The position numbers and the translations under genes are program-made. A stretch of DNA of 64,000 bases from Nostoc sp. TH1S01 (lineage in GTDB: Bacteria > Cyanobacteriota > Cyanobacteriia > Cyanobacteriales > Nostocaceae). The stretch is taken from NCBI GenBank assembly GCA_018993265.1, contig JAGKSW010000052.1:62001-126000 (forward strand), read 5' to 3'. Every line of letters starts with the position of its first letter. Positions within the stretch are counted from its first letter, which is position 1. This document shows, one piece after another, positions 55,873-64,000 of this stretch. The notes beneath the pieces were generated by a model that saw only the letters and a list, made by a program, of their open reading frames with translations, had not been told where the DNA came from and ran no database searches.

Positions 55873-56586
55873 ATGAATAGTCACTCATTTTTAACTTCTG
55901 GCGATCAGCAAAATAACTGCTGTAAATATGTTTTAAATAATACATCTGATTTGCCAAGGTATGAGGCTAATGGTAGTGGGAAATCTGCTGTCAAAGAAAG
56001 TCATTTACGAGCTTGTGCTTTGAAATCAGCGAAACAAGGAGATTATAATCAAGCGATCGCTCTTTTGAACGAATTAATTCGTCGTCATCCCCACAATGCT
56101 GTTGATTACAACAATCGCGGGTTAATTTATTTTCAAAGCGGTGAAAAGCAAAAAGCTTTTTGTGACTACAACACAGCACTAGACTTAAATCCTAACTTGG
56201 CTAGTGCTTATAATAATCGCGCCAATTACTATGCAGCTTGCGGAGAATTAGCCGCAGCCTTGGCTGATTACGACCAAGCAATTGATTTGAATCCCAGTTA
56301 TGTGCGAGCCTGGATTAACCGAGGGATTACCTTCCGCGACCTGGGACAATATGAAGAAGCAATTGATAATTTTGAGGTTGCATTGCTGTTTGGTCAATTA
56401 GAAGCGCATATTTGGGCAGAACGCGGTCGGACTTATCATCTCTGGGGTGATTGGAATTGTGCGATCGCCGATTATCGTCGTGCTATGGAGCAACTACCCA
56501 CACTCAATCATAGCGTTGATGTTTCCGGTTATCGTTTGCGCTTACAAATCGAAAATTGGTTAAATGATCTGCTGTCTGAACAGTAG
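55873..56586 (+). CDS. TPR repeat protein
   Basis: After about 50 polar residues the 237-residue protein has five TPR units from residue 48: ALKSAKQGDYNQAIALLNELI, VDYNNRGLIYFQSGEKQKA, ASAYNNRANYYAACGELAAA, VRAWINRGITFRDLGQYEEA and AHIWAERGRTYHLWGDWNCA. It is a soluble protein-protein scaffold with no catalytic domain. The partner is unknown. The end is directly followed by GGGAGTA heptads. Confidence 0.88.
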   Translation: MNSHSFLTSGDQQNNCCKYVLNNTSDLPRYEANGSGKSAVKESHLRACALKSAKQGDYNQAIALLNELIRRHPHNAVDYNNRGLIYFQSGEKQKAFCDYNTALDLNPNLASAYNNRANYYAACGELAAALADYDQAIDLNPSYVRAWINRGITFRDLGQYEEAIDNFEVALLFGQLEAHIWAERGRTYHLWGDWNCAIADYRRAMEQLPTLNHSVDVSGYRLRLQIENWLNDLLSEQ

Positions 56587-56966
56587 GGAGTAGGGAGTAG
56601 GAAAAAGTATTTTTTGGCTGTAATGTTTTTTTCAGCCATCAAATACGACACCTATATACTTACTACAGTTTTGCATAAAACCGGGGCGAATTGAGGGTAA
56701 AAATTTAAACGCAGAGTAGCGCGGAGGTTAACGCGGAGGTACGCAGAGAATTCGCTACGAATTAATGAAATATTGTACTTACTTACAAATTATGAATTAG
56801 TATGACGACCCTGTATTGCTAATGACTAATAGATGATCACTCAATTAATTTTCAAACATTAGCTATTAGCACTTTATATATTTTCAATGTGTATACATCT
56901 ATATAGGCAAATATGTATAAAAAGAATCGCAATCATCCCAATTCTTCAAATCAAGCAAAATTTTGC
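56587..56966. other. Spacer with dispersed repeats
   Basis: It contains GGGAGTAGGGAGTAGG and AACGCAGAGTAGCGCGGAGGTTAACGCGGAGG-type dispersed repeats, then AT-rich DNA. No gene. Confidence 0.5.
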
Positions 56967-57377
56967 TTAGGGTAAAGAATTGATGACATCAATTTCTTTG
57001 CCATCTTGATTCATCAACACAATTGGACGCTGATTAGGTGCAAATCTATATCCTTGCTGTTCTGCAATTGTTTTAGTTTGGCGGGGATCAAAGTTGCGGA
57101 CAAATTCTGCCTGTAAAGTACTCACACGTCCTTCCATAATTTTGACTTCAGTGCGAACTTCTCGCAACCTTGCTTGCTGTGACCAATGATAAGGCAGAAG
57201 TTGTGTCACGGCAGATGCAGCTGCTCCCAAAACTGCCAAATTAACTCCTATCTTGACTGTAGTTTCAATCGCCATTATTTGATGAGAACGTTGGCGGAGA
57301 TGTCGCTTTGTCCGAAGTGTTGTTCGAGGCGGCTGTATAGGTTGTAACGGCTGTCTAGATGGTTGGAAGGCGTTCAT
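56967..57377 (-). CDS. Slr1601-like putative cell-division protein
   Basis: The 136-residue protein has a Pro/Arg-rich cytoplasmic N-terminus, one membrane helix (IGVNLAVLGAAASAVTQLLP) and a short coiled coil (QARLREVRTEVKIMEGRVSTLQAEF). The C-terminus includes NFDPRQTKTIAEQQGYRFAPNQRPIV. The architecture is FtsB/FtsL-like and matches the conserved cyanobacterial family named after Synechocystis Slr1601. The division role is a family-level inference. Confidence 0.65.
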   Translation of the reverse strand: MNAFQPSRQPLQPIQPPRTTLRTKRHLRQRSHQIMAIETTVKIGVNLAVLGAAASAVTQLLPYHWSQQARLREVRTEVKIMEGRVSTLQAEFVRNFDPRQTKTIAEQQGYRFAPNQRPIVLMNQDGKEIDVINSLP

Positions 57378-57688
57378 AATCCAAAAAATAACCTTACTTT
57401 GAACAACGTAATCAACAGTCTACTGTGGCTAATTAAAGCTGAAGTTAGCTGTCATATTACTTCATTTTTTTGAGATTGCTACACGTATATTTTTTGTTAA
57501 AAAATAACCTAATATACGTAAGTAATTGATGGTAAACAGTTTGCTGTACCCAGCTATCACTCTGAAAAACTGCACCTTGTATCCCAGTGATTATTAATCC
57601 TTTGTGATTTTATGTCAATTCCCAACCAATAGGTTAATGGCTATTACCCCATACAGTTCTTACAGTATGTGTTTTTTGAAAGCATTCT
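57378..57688. other. Spacer
   Basis: 310 bp of AT-rich sequence with one loose inverted repeat (ACGTATATT ... AATATACGT, 57483-57519). No gene. Confidence 0.4.
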
Positions 57689-58132
57689 TCAGCTACCAGC
57701 AGCTTCATCTTTGTGATATCCGTTTCTCTCGCGTTTGAGACTTTCTTCTAAAGCTTGAATTTGTTCGCGGCGGGCTTCCAATTCTAGAGAACGACGCGCC
57801 AAATCTTGATTTTGCAAAGTCAGAGATTGTCGCCACTGTTCAGCGCGTTCTGCTTCTTGTTGTAATAATTCTGGGGTAATCCCAGTCGTGAGGTAAGACT
57901 CGACTAAATTCATTACCCAATTACTAGCTTCTTCTAATTTTTCGATTTCACCTGTGGCAGAAAGTTCAACTAAAACCAGTAATCCTTCACTCATGGTTTT
58001 ACCTTTCCCTAACAGGATAAACGCTTCTTCTGGAATAACTGCCCAGAGTTGATCAGTGTCTTGACGTGCTAACAAGCGCAACTGGTACTGGTCTAAAAAT
58101 GCGTTTTTATGTACCTGAGCTAGATATAGCAT
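57689..58132 (-). CDS. Conserved cyanobacterial coiled-coil protein
   Basis: The 147-residue soluble protein has a globular N-terminal part (LAQVHKNAFLDQYQLRLLARQ, WAVIPEEAFILLGKGKTMSEG) and a charged coiled-coil C-terminus (about 95-140). I know no functional name. It lies about 190 bp downstream of valS on the same strand. Confidence 0.65.
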   Translation of the reverse strand: MLYLAQVHKNAFLDQYQLRLLARQDTDQLWAVIPEEAFILLGKGKTMSEGLLVLVELSATGEIEKLEEASNWVMNLVESYLTTGITPELLQQEAERAEQWRQSLTLQNQDLARRSLELEARREQIQALEESLKRERNGYHKDEAAGS

Positions 58133-58318
58133 GATCGTCTTTTTGCTCCAGCTTACAATTAAAAATTAAAAAATAAGTACAAAAATTTATATTAAACAAC
58201 AAAATTAAAATACTGATTTTGTCTTGAAAATCATCATTGGGCAATGGGTAATTGCTGAGATTTTGATGATGACTCTGCCATTACCCATTGTCGTGATGCT
58301 AGACAATCCGGGCTATGT

Positions 58319-61300
58319 TTACTGTAATGCCTGGAGGCGATCGCGCAAAATTTCGGCTTGTTTCTCAGCTTCAGCCAAGGCATCTTTCGCCCCTTGTACC
58401 ACGTCGGCTGGAGCTTTATCGACAAACTTAGGATTGCTTAATCTACCTCTGAGAGACTGGGCTTCAGCTTCGATTTTGCTGAGGTTTTTCTCTAATTTGG
58501 CACGTACAGTTTCGATGTCAACAACACCAGTCAGGGGAATGACCACTTGAACTGTACCAACTACCCCAGCAATGGTTTGTTCTGAGGCTGGTACTGGTTG
58601 TGCAACTGCTGTTGGCTGTTGTGAGACAGTATTCACTGGTTTAGGTTCGGCAAATAATATACTGCGGACAATAAACCACATACTATAACCTAAACCAACA
58701 AGTTCAAAGAAAGTACCAGCTAGGGGAATGTGATTAACTGTGTTGGCTACAGCCAAACCGACTCGTAGAAAAATCAGCCCCACAATTACTAAGCCAATTG
58801 TCTTCCAACTCGACTGTGATTTTGAGGGTGCTACAGTTTCGCTTTGTTTTTCTCCTCCAGCAATGGCTAAAGTTTCCACCTTCGCCAAATCTTGAATATA
58901 AGATTGTCCAGCGGTGAGAATTTGCTGTTCTTGAGGACTATCGGTTTGCAAATTCACCTTGACTTTTGCCCCTGGCTTGACATCCGCCTCAGCCCGTAAA
59001 TTGCGAATTGTGCGGATAGTACCAATTAGCAATTCAAACTGTTCTTCTAAAGCAGTATCAATGAGGTTTGCATCTGCTTGGGGATAAGCTTGTAAAGCCA
59101 AAGTTTGTTGAGAATCTGGGTTTTGTTGGGTGAGGGTTTGCCAAATTTCCTCGGTGATGTGGGGCATAAAGGGATGCAGCAGCTTTAAAATCCCTTCCAG
59201 CACGTAGGCGAGAATTTGTTGGGCGGTGCGGCGGGATGCGGGGTCTGCACCTGGTTGTAGCCTGGATTTTACTAATTCAATATACCAGTCGCAAAAATCG
59301 CCCCAAATAAATTCGTAAATTCCTTTGGCGGCTTCCCCTAAACCGTAGTTGTTGATGTAACTGGTAGTTTGATTAATAACTTGATGATAGCGAGAAAGAA
59401 TCCAGCGATCGCTTAATTCAGTGCTGAGTGCTGAGTGCTGAGTGCTTAGGGGTTGTCCCAATTGTGCCGGGGTTTGTCCATCCAAATTCATCATCACAAA
59501 CCGCGCCGCATTCCACAGCTTATTCGCAAAGTTACGCGCAGCCTCCACCGAGGCTGACTCATCAGTTTTGCGGTTGTACTCTAAGCGAATATCTTGACCA
59601 GCACCCGCCACTTCCTTAACTAAGGTATAGCGCAGCGCATCTGTGCCGTATTTATCAATCAAAATCAACGGGTCAATGCCATTATTCGCCGTTTTCGACA
59701 TTTTCTTATTGTTTTCATCCCTGACCAAACCGTGGATATAAACTGTCTGGAACGGCATTTTCCCGGTAAAATGACCAGCCATCATCGTCATTCTGGCGAC
59801 CCAGAAAAAGATAATGTCAAAACCTGTAACTAAGGTAGTCGTGGGGTAGTACTTAGCTAAATCGGCGGTTTGTTCCGGCCAGCCTAAAGTCGAAAACGGC
59901 CACAGTCCCGAAGAAAACCAAGTATCTAATACATCTGGGTCTTGTTGTAGCTGGACATTTTCACCAAATTGGGCTTTGGCTTTCTCCCAAGCTTCATCAG
60001 CAGATTTCGCCACAACAAACGGCGTAGTATCGGTAATTTGTCCATCTGTTTCACTCACAGCATACCAAGCGGGAATTTGGTGTCCCCACCACAATTGTCG
60101 GGAAATACACCAATCTCTGAGACTTACCAACCAATCACGATAAACCTTTGTCCAGCGTTGGGGAACAAACTCAGGAGAATCTTTTTGGTCGAGAAATTCT
60201 AAAGTGTTGTCTGCTAGTGGGCGAATTTTGACAAACCATTGAGTCGAGAGAAGAGGTTCGATTGGGACTTTACCGCGATCGCTATAAGGAACGGTATGCT
60301 TATAATCTTCTACCTTCACCAAAAACCCATCCGCTTCTAAACGAGACACGACATTTTTTCTCGCCACAAAACGGTCTTGTCCTTGAAACTCCCCAGCATT
60401 GGCGTTGAGAGTGCCATCTTTATTCAAGATATTAATAAACGGCAGATTGTGACGCTTACCCATTTCAAAATCATTGGGATCATGGGCTGGTGTCACCTTC
60501 ACGCAACCAGTACCGAAAGTGGGATCAACCAACTCATCACCAATAATCGGAATTTCCCTCTGCATAATTGGCAAAGTTAAAGTTTTACCAATCAGATGCT
60601 TATATCTGTCATCATTGGGATTCACCGCCACCCCAGTATCACCCAACATTGTTTCTGGTCGAGTCGTCGCTACCTCCACATAACCAGAACCATCTGTTAG
60701 CGGATAGCGGAAATGCCAGAGATTACCATCAACCTCCTTTGATTCCACCTCAACATCCGACACCGCCGACTGAGTAGCCGGACACCAATTCACCAAATAT
60801 TCGCCACGATAAATTAATCCTTCATTGTAAAGACTTACAAAAGCTTCCACCACAGCTTTCGATAAGCCCTCATCCATCGTGAACCGTTCCCGCGACCAGT
60901 CCACCGACACACCCAAGCGGCGTAACTGATTCACAATTGTTCCCCCAGACTCCGCCTTCCACTGCCAAGCGCGGTTCAGAAATTCCTCACGCCCCAACTC
61001 AGCGCGAGTTTTACCCTCTTTTTTGAGTTGTCTTTCTAGTATCGTATGCACAGCAATACTGGCGTGGTCAGTACCAGGTAGCCACAAAGTATTGCGTCCT
61101 TGCATTCGATGATAGCGTACCAGAACATCAATTAGCGCACTTTCAAAAGCGTGACCCATGTGCAAACTGCCAGTGACATTTGGCGGCGGAATCACAACAC
61201 AATAAGGTTCACCGCCATGATTTGGGTCAGCTTTGTAAACTTGGTTGTCTTCCCAGAATTTTTGCCACTTAGCTTCAGTGGTAAAGGGATCGTAGAGACT

Positions 61301-61327
61301 GGGGAGATTCGAGATAGTTGCGGTCAT
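58319..61327 (-). CDS. valS: Valyl-tRNA synthetase with CAAD membrane domain
   Basis: Class I synthetase with HIGH-like [10 protein letters not shown] near residue 55, the editing domain, KMSKT in [14 protein letters not shown] and the anticodon-binding domain. At about 830-900 an extra segment with two membrane helices ([37 protein letters not shown]) is inserted before the C-terminal coiled coil. This is the CAAD domain, known to anchor some cyanobacterial synthetases to thylakoid membranes. At about residues 627-637 a heptad-derived peptide, [12 protein letters not shown], is inserted after GQTPAQLGQ. The total of 1002 residues exceeds the usual 880-950 of bacterial ValRS. Start ATG 61327 fits the family. 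Confidence 0.95.
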   Translation of the reverse strand: MTATISNLPSLYDPFTTEAKWQKFWEDNQVYKADPNHGGEPYCVVIPPPNVTGSLHMGHAFESALIDVLVRYHRMQGRNTLWLPGTDHASIAVHTILERQLKKEGKTRAELGREEFLNRAWQWKAESGGTIVNQLRRLGVSVDWSRERFTMDEGLSKAVVEAFVSLYNEGLIYRGEYLVNWCPATQSAVSDVEVESKEVDGNLWHFRYPLTDGSGYVEVATTRPETMLGDTGVAVNPNDDRYKHLIGKTLTLPIMQREIPIIGDELVDPTFGTGCVKVTPAHDPNDFEMGKRHNLPFINILNKDGTLNANAGEFQGQDRFVARKNVVSRLEADGFLVKVEDYKHTVPYSDRGKVPIEPLLSTQWFVKIRPLADNTLEFLDQKDSPEFVPQRWTKVYRDWLVSLRDWCISRQLWWGHQIPAWYAVSETDGQITDTTPFVVAKSADEAWEKAKAQFGENVQLQQDPDVLDTWFSSGLWPFSTLGWPEQTADLAKYYPTTTLVTGFDIIFFWVARMTMMAGHFTGKMPFQTVYIHGLVRDENNKKMSKTANNGIDPLILIDKYGTDALRYTLVKEVAGAGQDIRLEYNRKTDESASVEAARNFANKLWNAARFVMMNLDGQTPAQLGQPLSTQHSALSTELSDRWILSRYHQVINQTTSYINNYGLGEAAKGIYEFIWGDFCDWYIELVKSRLQPGADPASRRTAQQILAYVLEGILKLLHPFMPHITEEIWQTLTQQNPDSQQTLALQAYPQADANLIDTALEEQFELLIGTIRTIRNLRAEADVKPGAKVKVNLQTDSPQEQQILTAGQSYIQDLAKVETLAIAGGEKQSETVAPSKSQSSWKTIGLVIVGLIFLRVGLAVANTVNHIPLAGTFFELVGLGYSMWFIVRSILFAEPKPVNTVSQQPTAVAQPVPASEQTIAGVVGTVQVVIPLTGVVDIETVRAKLEKNLSKIEAEAQSLRGRLSNPKFVDKAPADVVQGAKDALAEAEKQAEILRDRLQALQ
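59421..59450. repeat. In-frame heptad repeat in valS
   Basis: About four 7-bp units GTGCTGA encode [10 protein letters not shown] in ValRS. Identical units lie in copA at 21711-21780. Confidence 0.85.
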
Positions 61328-61389
61328 GCTGGGAAAATTAACTGTGGAAGAACTTTAATAAATTTTGCCACAGGGTTGGAGAGGGTTTG

Positions 61390-61815
61390 ATGGAAACGAA
61401 CCGCCAAGATGCCAAGAACGCCAAGAGAAGAGAACCAAGTCAAGAGTTAGATAAACTAGCCTATGCTGTGATTGGAGCAGCGATAGAGGTACATCAGATT
61501 TTGGGGCCAGGGTTTTTAGAGGAGGTGTATCAGGAGGCATTAATTATAGAATTTTTAAGGCGAGGAATAGCTCATGAGTTTGAAAAGAGCGTAACAGTTT
61601 ATTACAAAGGCCATGAAGTGGGTAAAGGTAGATTAGATTTTTTGGTTGCCAATTCTCTAATTGTGGAATTAAAAGCAGTCCAAAACCTAGCCCCCATTCA
61701 CGAAGCACAAGTCCTTTCCTATCTAAAAATGACCAAATATCCTCTAGGTCTCCTCATAAATTTTAATGTCCCTCTTCTCAAAGACGGCATAAAACGCATT
61801 ATCCTTTCTTCTTAA
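61390..61815 (+). CDS. GxxExxY family protein framed by inverted repeats
   Basis: The 141-residue protein has the family name motif GPGFLEEVYQEAL, then RLDFLVANSLIVELKAV (PD-(D/E)xK-like core) and LLINFNVPLLKDGI. The likely start is ATG 61390; TTG 61387 adds one residue. The first residues, ETNRQDAKNAKRRE, are read from the left inverted repeat. GxxExxY proteins are abundant in cyanobacteria and are predicted nuclease-fold proteins of unknown role. The gene sits precisely between 32-bp inverted repeats, which suggests it travels as a cassette. Confidence 0.85.
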   Translation: METNRQDAKNAKRREPSQELDKLAYAVIGAAIEVHQILGPGFLEEVYQEALIIEFLRRGIAHEFEKSVTVYYKGHEVGKGRLDFLVANSLIVELKAVQNLAPIHEAQVLSYLKMTKYPLGLLINFNVPLLKDGIKRIILSS

Positions 61816-61852
61816 TCTCTTCTTGGCGTTCTTTGCGTCTTGGCGGTTCGTT
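61395..61852. mobile_element. Inverted-repeat cassette around the GxxExxY gene
   Basis: The left arm 61395-61426 (AACGAACCGCCAAGAT...) and right arm 61821-61852 (complement AACGAACCGCCAAGAC...) match at 30 of 32 positions. They enclose one gene and no transposase. The left arm contributes the N-terminal residues. This could be a non-autonomous mobile cassette. Confidence 0.65.
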
Positions 61853-61866
61853 TAAAAAATCATCCT

Positions 61867-63135
61867 ATGTCACGTTCACCTTCCCCCTGGCTTTACATCC
61901 CCACCCTATATTTCGCCTCCGGTGTACCTTACATCATCATCAACACCGTCTCCGTCATCTTTTACAAAAAACTCGGCGTAGACAACACCCAAATTGCCGT
62001 ATGGACAAGTCTTCTCTATCTCCCTTGGGTCATTAAAATGTTCTGGGGGCCAATTGTTGATACTTACTCCAGCAAACGCAACTGGATACTCTACACGCAA
62101 CTCGCAATGTTCTGTTGCTTGGGTTTAGTTGCCTTTTGCTTACAATTACCGAATTTCTTTTTTATCTCCCTCGCAGCCTTAACAGTGGGAGCATTTATTT
62201 CTGCAACTTATGATATTGCTACAGATGGCTTTTATCTATTAGCTTTAAGCCCCGAACAGCAAGCTTTTTTTGTAGGCATTCGCTCATTATTTTATCGAAT
62301 GGCGGTGATTTTTGGTTCAGGACTATTAGTTGTTTTAGCGGGACAGCTTGAAGGCTATCTCAAGAATATTCCCTTAAGTTGGACTGTAGCCATTGGTTTT
62401 TCGGCGGTAGTTTTAGCCATACTTTCTCTGTTTCACCGTTTCAGTTTACCCTTACCCGATTCTGATCAACCACGGCAGTTACAAGCCACAGATAAAATCC
62501 CATTCTGGACAATTATTAGTTCCTATTTTGCCCAAGAAAAAATTCTGTTCATTCTAGCATTTATCTTGCTTTACAGATTTGGCGAGGCGATGCTTGTCAA
62601 GTTTGCTTCTTTATTTTTGTTAGATAAACCAGAGGCGGGAGGATTAGGTTTATCGACCTCTGAGGTTGGTTTAGTATACGGCACATTCGGCGTAATCTCA
62701 CTCATTGCTGGCGGGATTTTGGGGGGATTGGTTATTGCCAAATATGGCTTAAAAAAATGTTTATTCCCGATGGCTTTAGCCTTGAATTTGCCAGATATAT
62801 TTTATGTCTATATGGCTTATACTAAACCTGCTATCAACTTAGTTTATCCGTTGGTTTCATTAGAACAGTTTGGTTATGGTTTTGGGTTTACAGCTTTTAG
62901 TGTGTACTTAATGTATGTTTCCCAAGGGGAATATAAAACATCCCATTTTGCTATATCTACTGGCATCATGGCTTTAGGGATGATGCTACCTGGAATAGTT
63001 AGCGGTTATTTACAACCGTTATTAGGATATCCATTGTTTTTTAGTTTGGTTTGTTTGCTGACGATTCCGGGAATGATTGTTTTATTTTTCATCCCCTTAA
63101 AAGCAGAAGCACAAAAAAGAGCGATCGCACATTAA
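61867..63135 (+). CDS. MFS permease, AmpG/SLC33-like
   Basis: About 12 membrane helices over 422 residues. The start is ATG 61867; an earlier TTG lies inside the inverted repeat and is unlikely. Features include YFASGVPYIIINTVS, KMFWGPIVDTYSSKRNW after helix 2 and ISATYDIATDGFYLL in helix 4, the pattern of AmpG/SLC33 transporters (anhydromuropeptide or acetyl-CoA). The next gene, 4 bases on, encodes an N-acetylglucosamine-kinase-like ATPase, which supports import or recycling of wall amino sugars. Confidence 0.82.
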   Translation: MSRSPSPWLYIPTLYFASGVPYIIINTVSVIFYKKLGVDNTQIAVWTSLLYLPWVIKMFWGPIVDTYSSKRNWILYTQLAMFCCLGLVAFCLQLPNFFFISLAALTVGAFISATYDIATDGFYLLALSPEQQAFFVGIRSLFYRMAVIFGSGLLVVLAGQLEGYLKNIPLSWTVAIGFSAVVLAILSLFHRFSLPLPDSDQPRQLQATDKIPFWTIISSYFAQEKILFILAFILLYRFGEAMLVKFASLFLLDKPEAGGLGLSTSEVGLVYGTFGVISLIAGGILGGLVIAKYGLKKCLFPMALALNLPDIFYVYMAYTKPAINLVYPLVSLEQFGYGFGFTAFSVYLMYVSQGEYKTSHFAISTGIMALGMMLPGIVSGYLQPLLGYPLFFSLVCLLTIPGMIVLFFIPLKAEAQKRAIAH

Positions 63136-63139
63136 CGCC

Positions 63140-64000
63140 ATGACTTATGTTATAGGAATAGATGGTGGTGGTAGCAAAACCTTATGTATTTTGATGGATG
63201 ATAAACATCAAGTACTAGGTCGCGGTGCAGCAGGCGCATCTAATTATCAAAGCATAGGTGTTACAGCAGCAATACAATCAATTCATTCTGCTATTGAAAC
63301 AGCAGCAAATGAAGCATTAAAGTTCACAAATACAATCCAAATATCAGCCATCTGCTTAGGTTTAGCTGGTGTTGGACGTTCTGGAGATATTGCAGTAGTT
63401 AAAAGTATGGTGCAGGAATTACAATACAGTCAATTCCTACCTGTTACTTGGAATTTACAGCCAGATAATATTGTAATTTGTCATGATGCGTTGATTGCTT
63501 TAGTTGGCGGAGTTGGTCATGATGTGGGAATTGTGGTAGCTGCGGGTACTGGTTCCATAGTTTTTGGTCGAAATCACCAAGGAAAAACGAAAAGAGTAGG
63601 TGGTTGGGGATATATTTTGGGTGATGAAGGCAGCGCCTATAAAATTGCTGTTGCTGGTATGCAAGCAGCATTAAAATCTTATGATGGGCGGGAAATATCA
63701 ACAAGTTTAATCCCAGATTTTCAACAGCATCTAGGGTTGCAGAATATAGCAGAATTAATCGAAGTCATATATCGGCGCGGATGGGGAGTTAAAGAAATAG
63801 CATCTTTAGCACCAATTGTAGATTTAGCAGCAGCTTCAGGGGATGAATTAGCTAATAGTATAATTGATGATGCTGTTCACGAGTTAGTAGCATCTACTTC
63901 TACCGTTATTAATGCAATTTTTAGTCCTAACTTAGCTTTAGAAATTGTGACTACAGGTAGTGTATGGCGGGGTAAATCTCAAATACATGAGAGATTTACA
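63140..64000 (+). CDS. BadF/BadG-family N-acetylglucosamine kinase (partial)
   Basis: The gene starts at ATG 63140, 4 bases after the permease stop, and runs off the window with at least 287 codons. ASKHA motifs: phosphate-1 VIGIDGGGSKT, LGLAGVG, a conserved Asp in NIVICHDALIAL, phosphate-2 GIVVAAGTGSIVFG, GGWGYILGDEGSAY and the adenosine motif start VTTGSVWRGK. The GGWGYILGDEGSA segment is typical of GlcNAc kinases. With the AmpG-like permease it suggests peptidoglycan amino-sugar salvage. A murQ-type etherase might follow outside the window. Confidence 0.85.
   Translation, partial: MTYVIGIDGGGSKTLCILMDDKHQVLGRGAAGASNYQSIGVTAAIQSIHSAIETAANEALKFTNTIQISAICLGLAGVGRSGDIAVVKSMVQELQYSQFLPVTWNLQPDNIVICHDALIALVGGVGHDVGIVVAAGTGSIVFGRNHQGKTKRVGGWGYILGDEGSAYKIAVAGMQAALKSYDGREISTSLIPDFQQHLGLQNIAELIEVIYRRGWGVKEIASLAPIVDLAAASGDELANSIIDDAVHELVASTSTVINAIFSPNLALEIVTTGSVWRGKSQIHERFT

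Overview
The window reads as chromosomal DNA of a filamentous, Nostoc/Anabaena/Calothrix-type cyanobacterium. The signs are abundant HIP1 octamers (GCGATCGC), a valyl-tRNA synthetase with an inserted CAAD membrane domain, a GH100 invertase, a NifJ pyruvate:ferredoxin oxidoreductase, DUF3288 and Psb35-like small proteins, a WD40/NB-ARC STAND protein, a CheB-CheR-PAS fusion, and intergenic DNA full of heptanucleotide repeats and palindromic MITE-like elements. No tRNA, rRNA, CRISPR array, intact transposase or prophage was seen.

Layout. 0-4 kb: ArsS-like radical SAM enzyme; two tandem Yfr1-like sRNA genes upstream of purH and a Yfr2-like sRNA gene downstream of it. 4-10 kb: DJ-1/PfpI protein convergent with a cupin/cysteine-hydrolase operon; a Spy-like periplasmic protein whose frame continues past its stop into a decayed gene; a divergent NarL-type two-component system; a deaminase. 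10-15.4 kb: potassium channel, then a compact locus with two TIGR04222-type membrane proteins carrying long Cys-Ser-Gly tails, an unlisted 55-residue peptide ending in CGGGCGGGD, a DUF692/MNIO oxygenase, a probable partner protein and a DUF202 protein. This is the best candidate for an undescribed system: membrane-anchored Cys-rich substrates modified by a multinuclear iron enzyme. 15.8-21 kb: nifJ with a coding tandem repeat, a UPF0175/DUF3368 toxin-antitoxin pair and two more tiny genes.

21-32 kb: copper P-type ATPase behind a MerR/CueR-type promoter and carrying an in-frame repeat insertion, a small membrane protein, DUF3288, clpC, and a 14-blade WD40 STAND protein. 32-39 kb: haem-oxygenase-like diiron oxidase with a small peptide gene, two convergent ribbon-helix-helix regulators, comB, a Uma2 nuclease, a BlaI/M56 protease pair and a Psb35-like protein. 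39-48 kb: TerB, rsmB, two CheB-type chemoreceptor methylesterases and an invertase. 48-58 kb: M20 amidohydrolase, pentapeptide protein, membrane Ser/Thr kinase, ATP-grasp ligase, phosphoribulokinase paralogue, TPR protein and two small cyanobacterial proteins. 58-64 kb: valS with CAAD domain, a GxxExxY gene framed by long inverted repeats, and an AmpG-like permease next to a truncated N-acetylglucosamine kinase, which suggests muropeptide or amino-sugar recycling.

A recurrent theme is repeat DNA entering genes. nifJ, the copper ATPase and valS all carry in-frame repeat-derived peptides, and several gene ends or starts are built from dispersed repeats. Several MITE families with clear terminal inverted repeats can be defined inside this one window.
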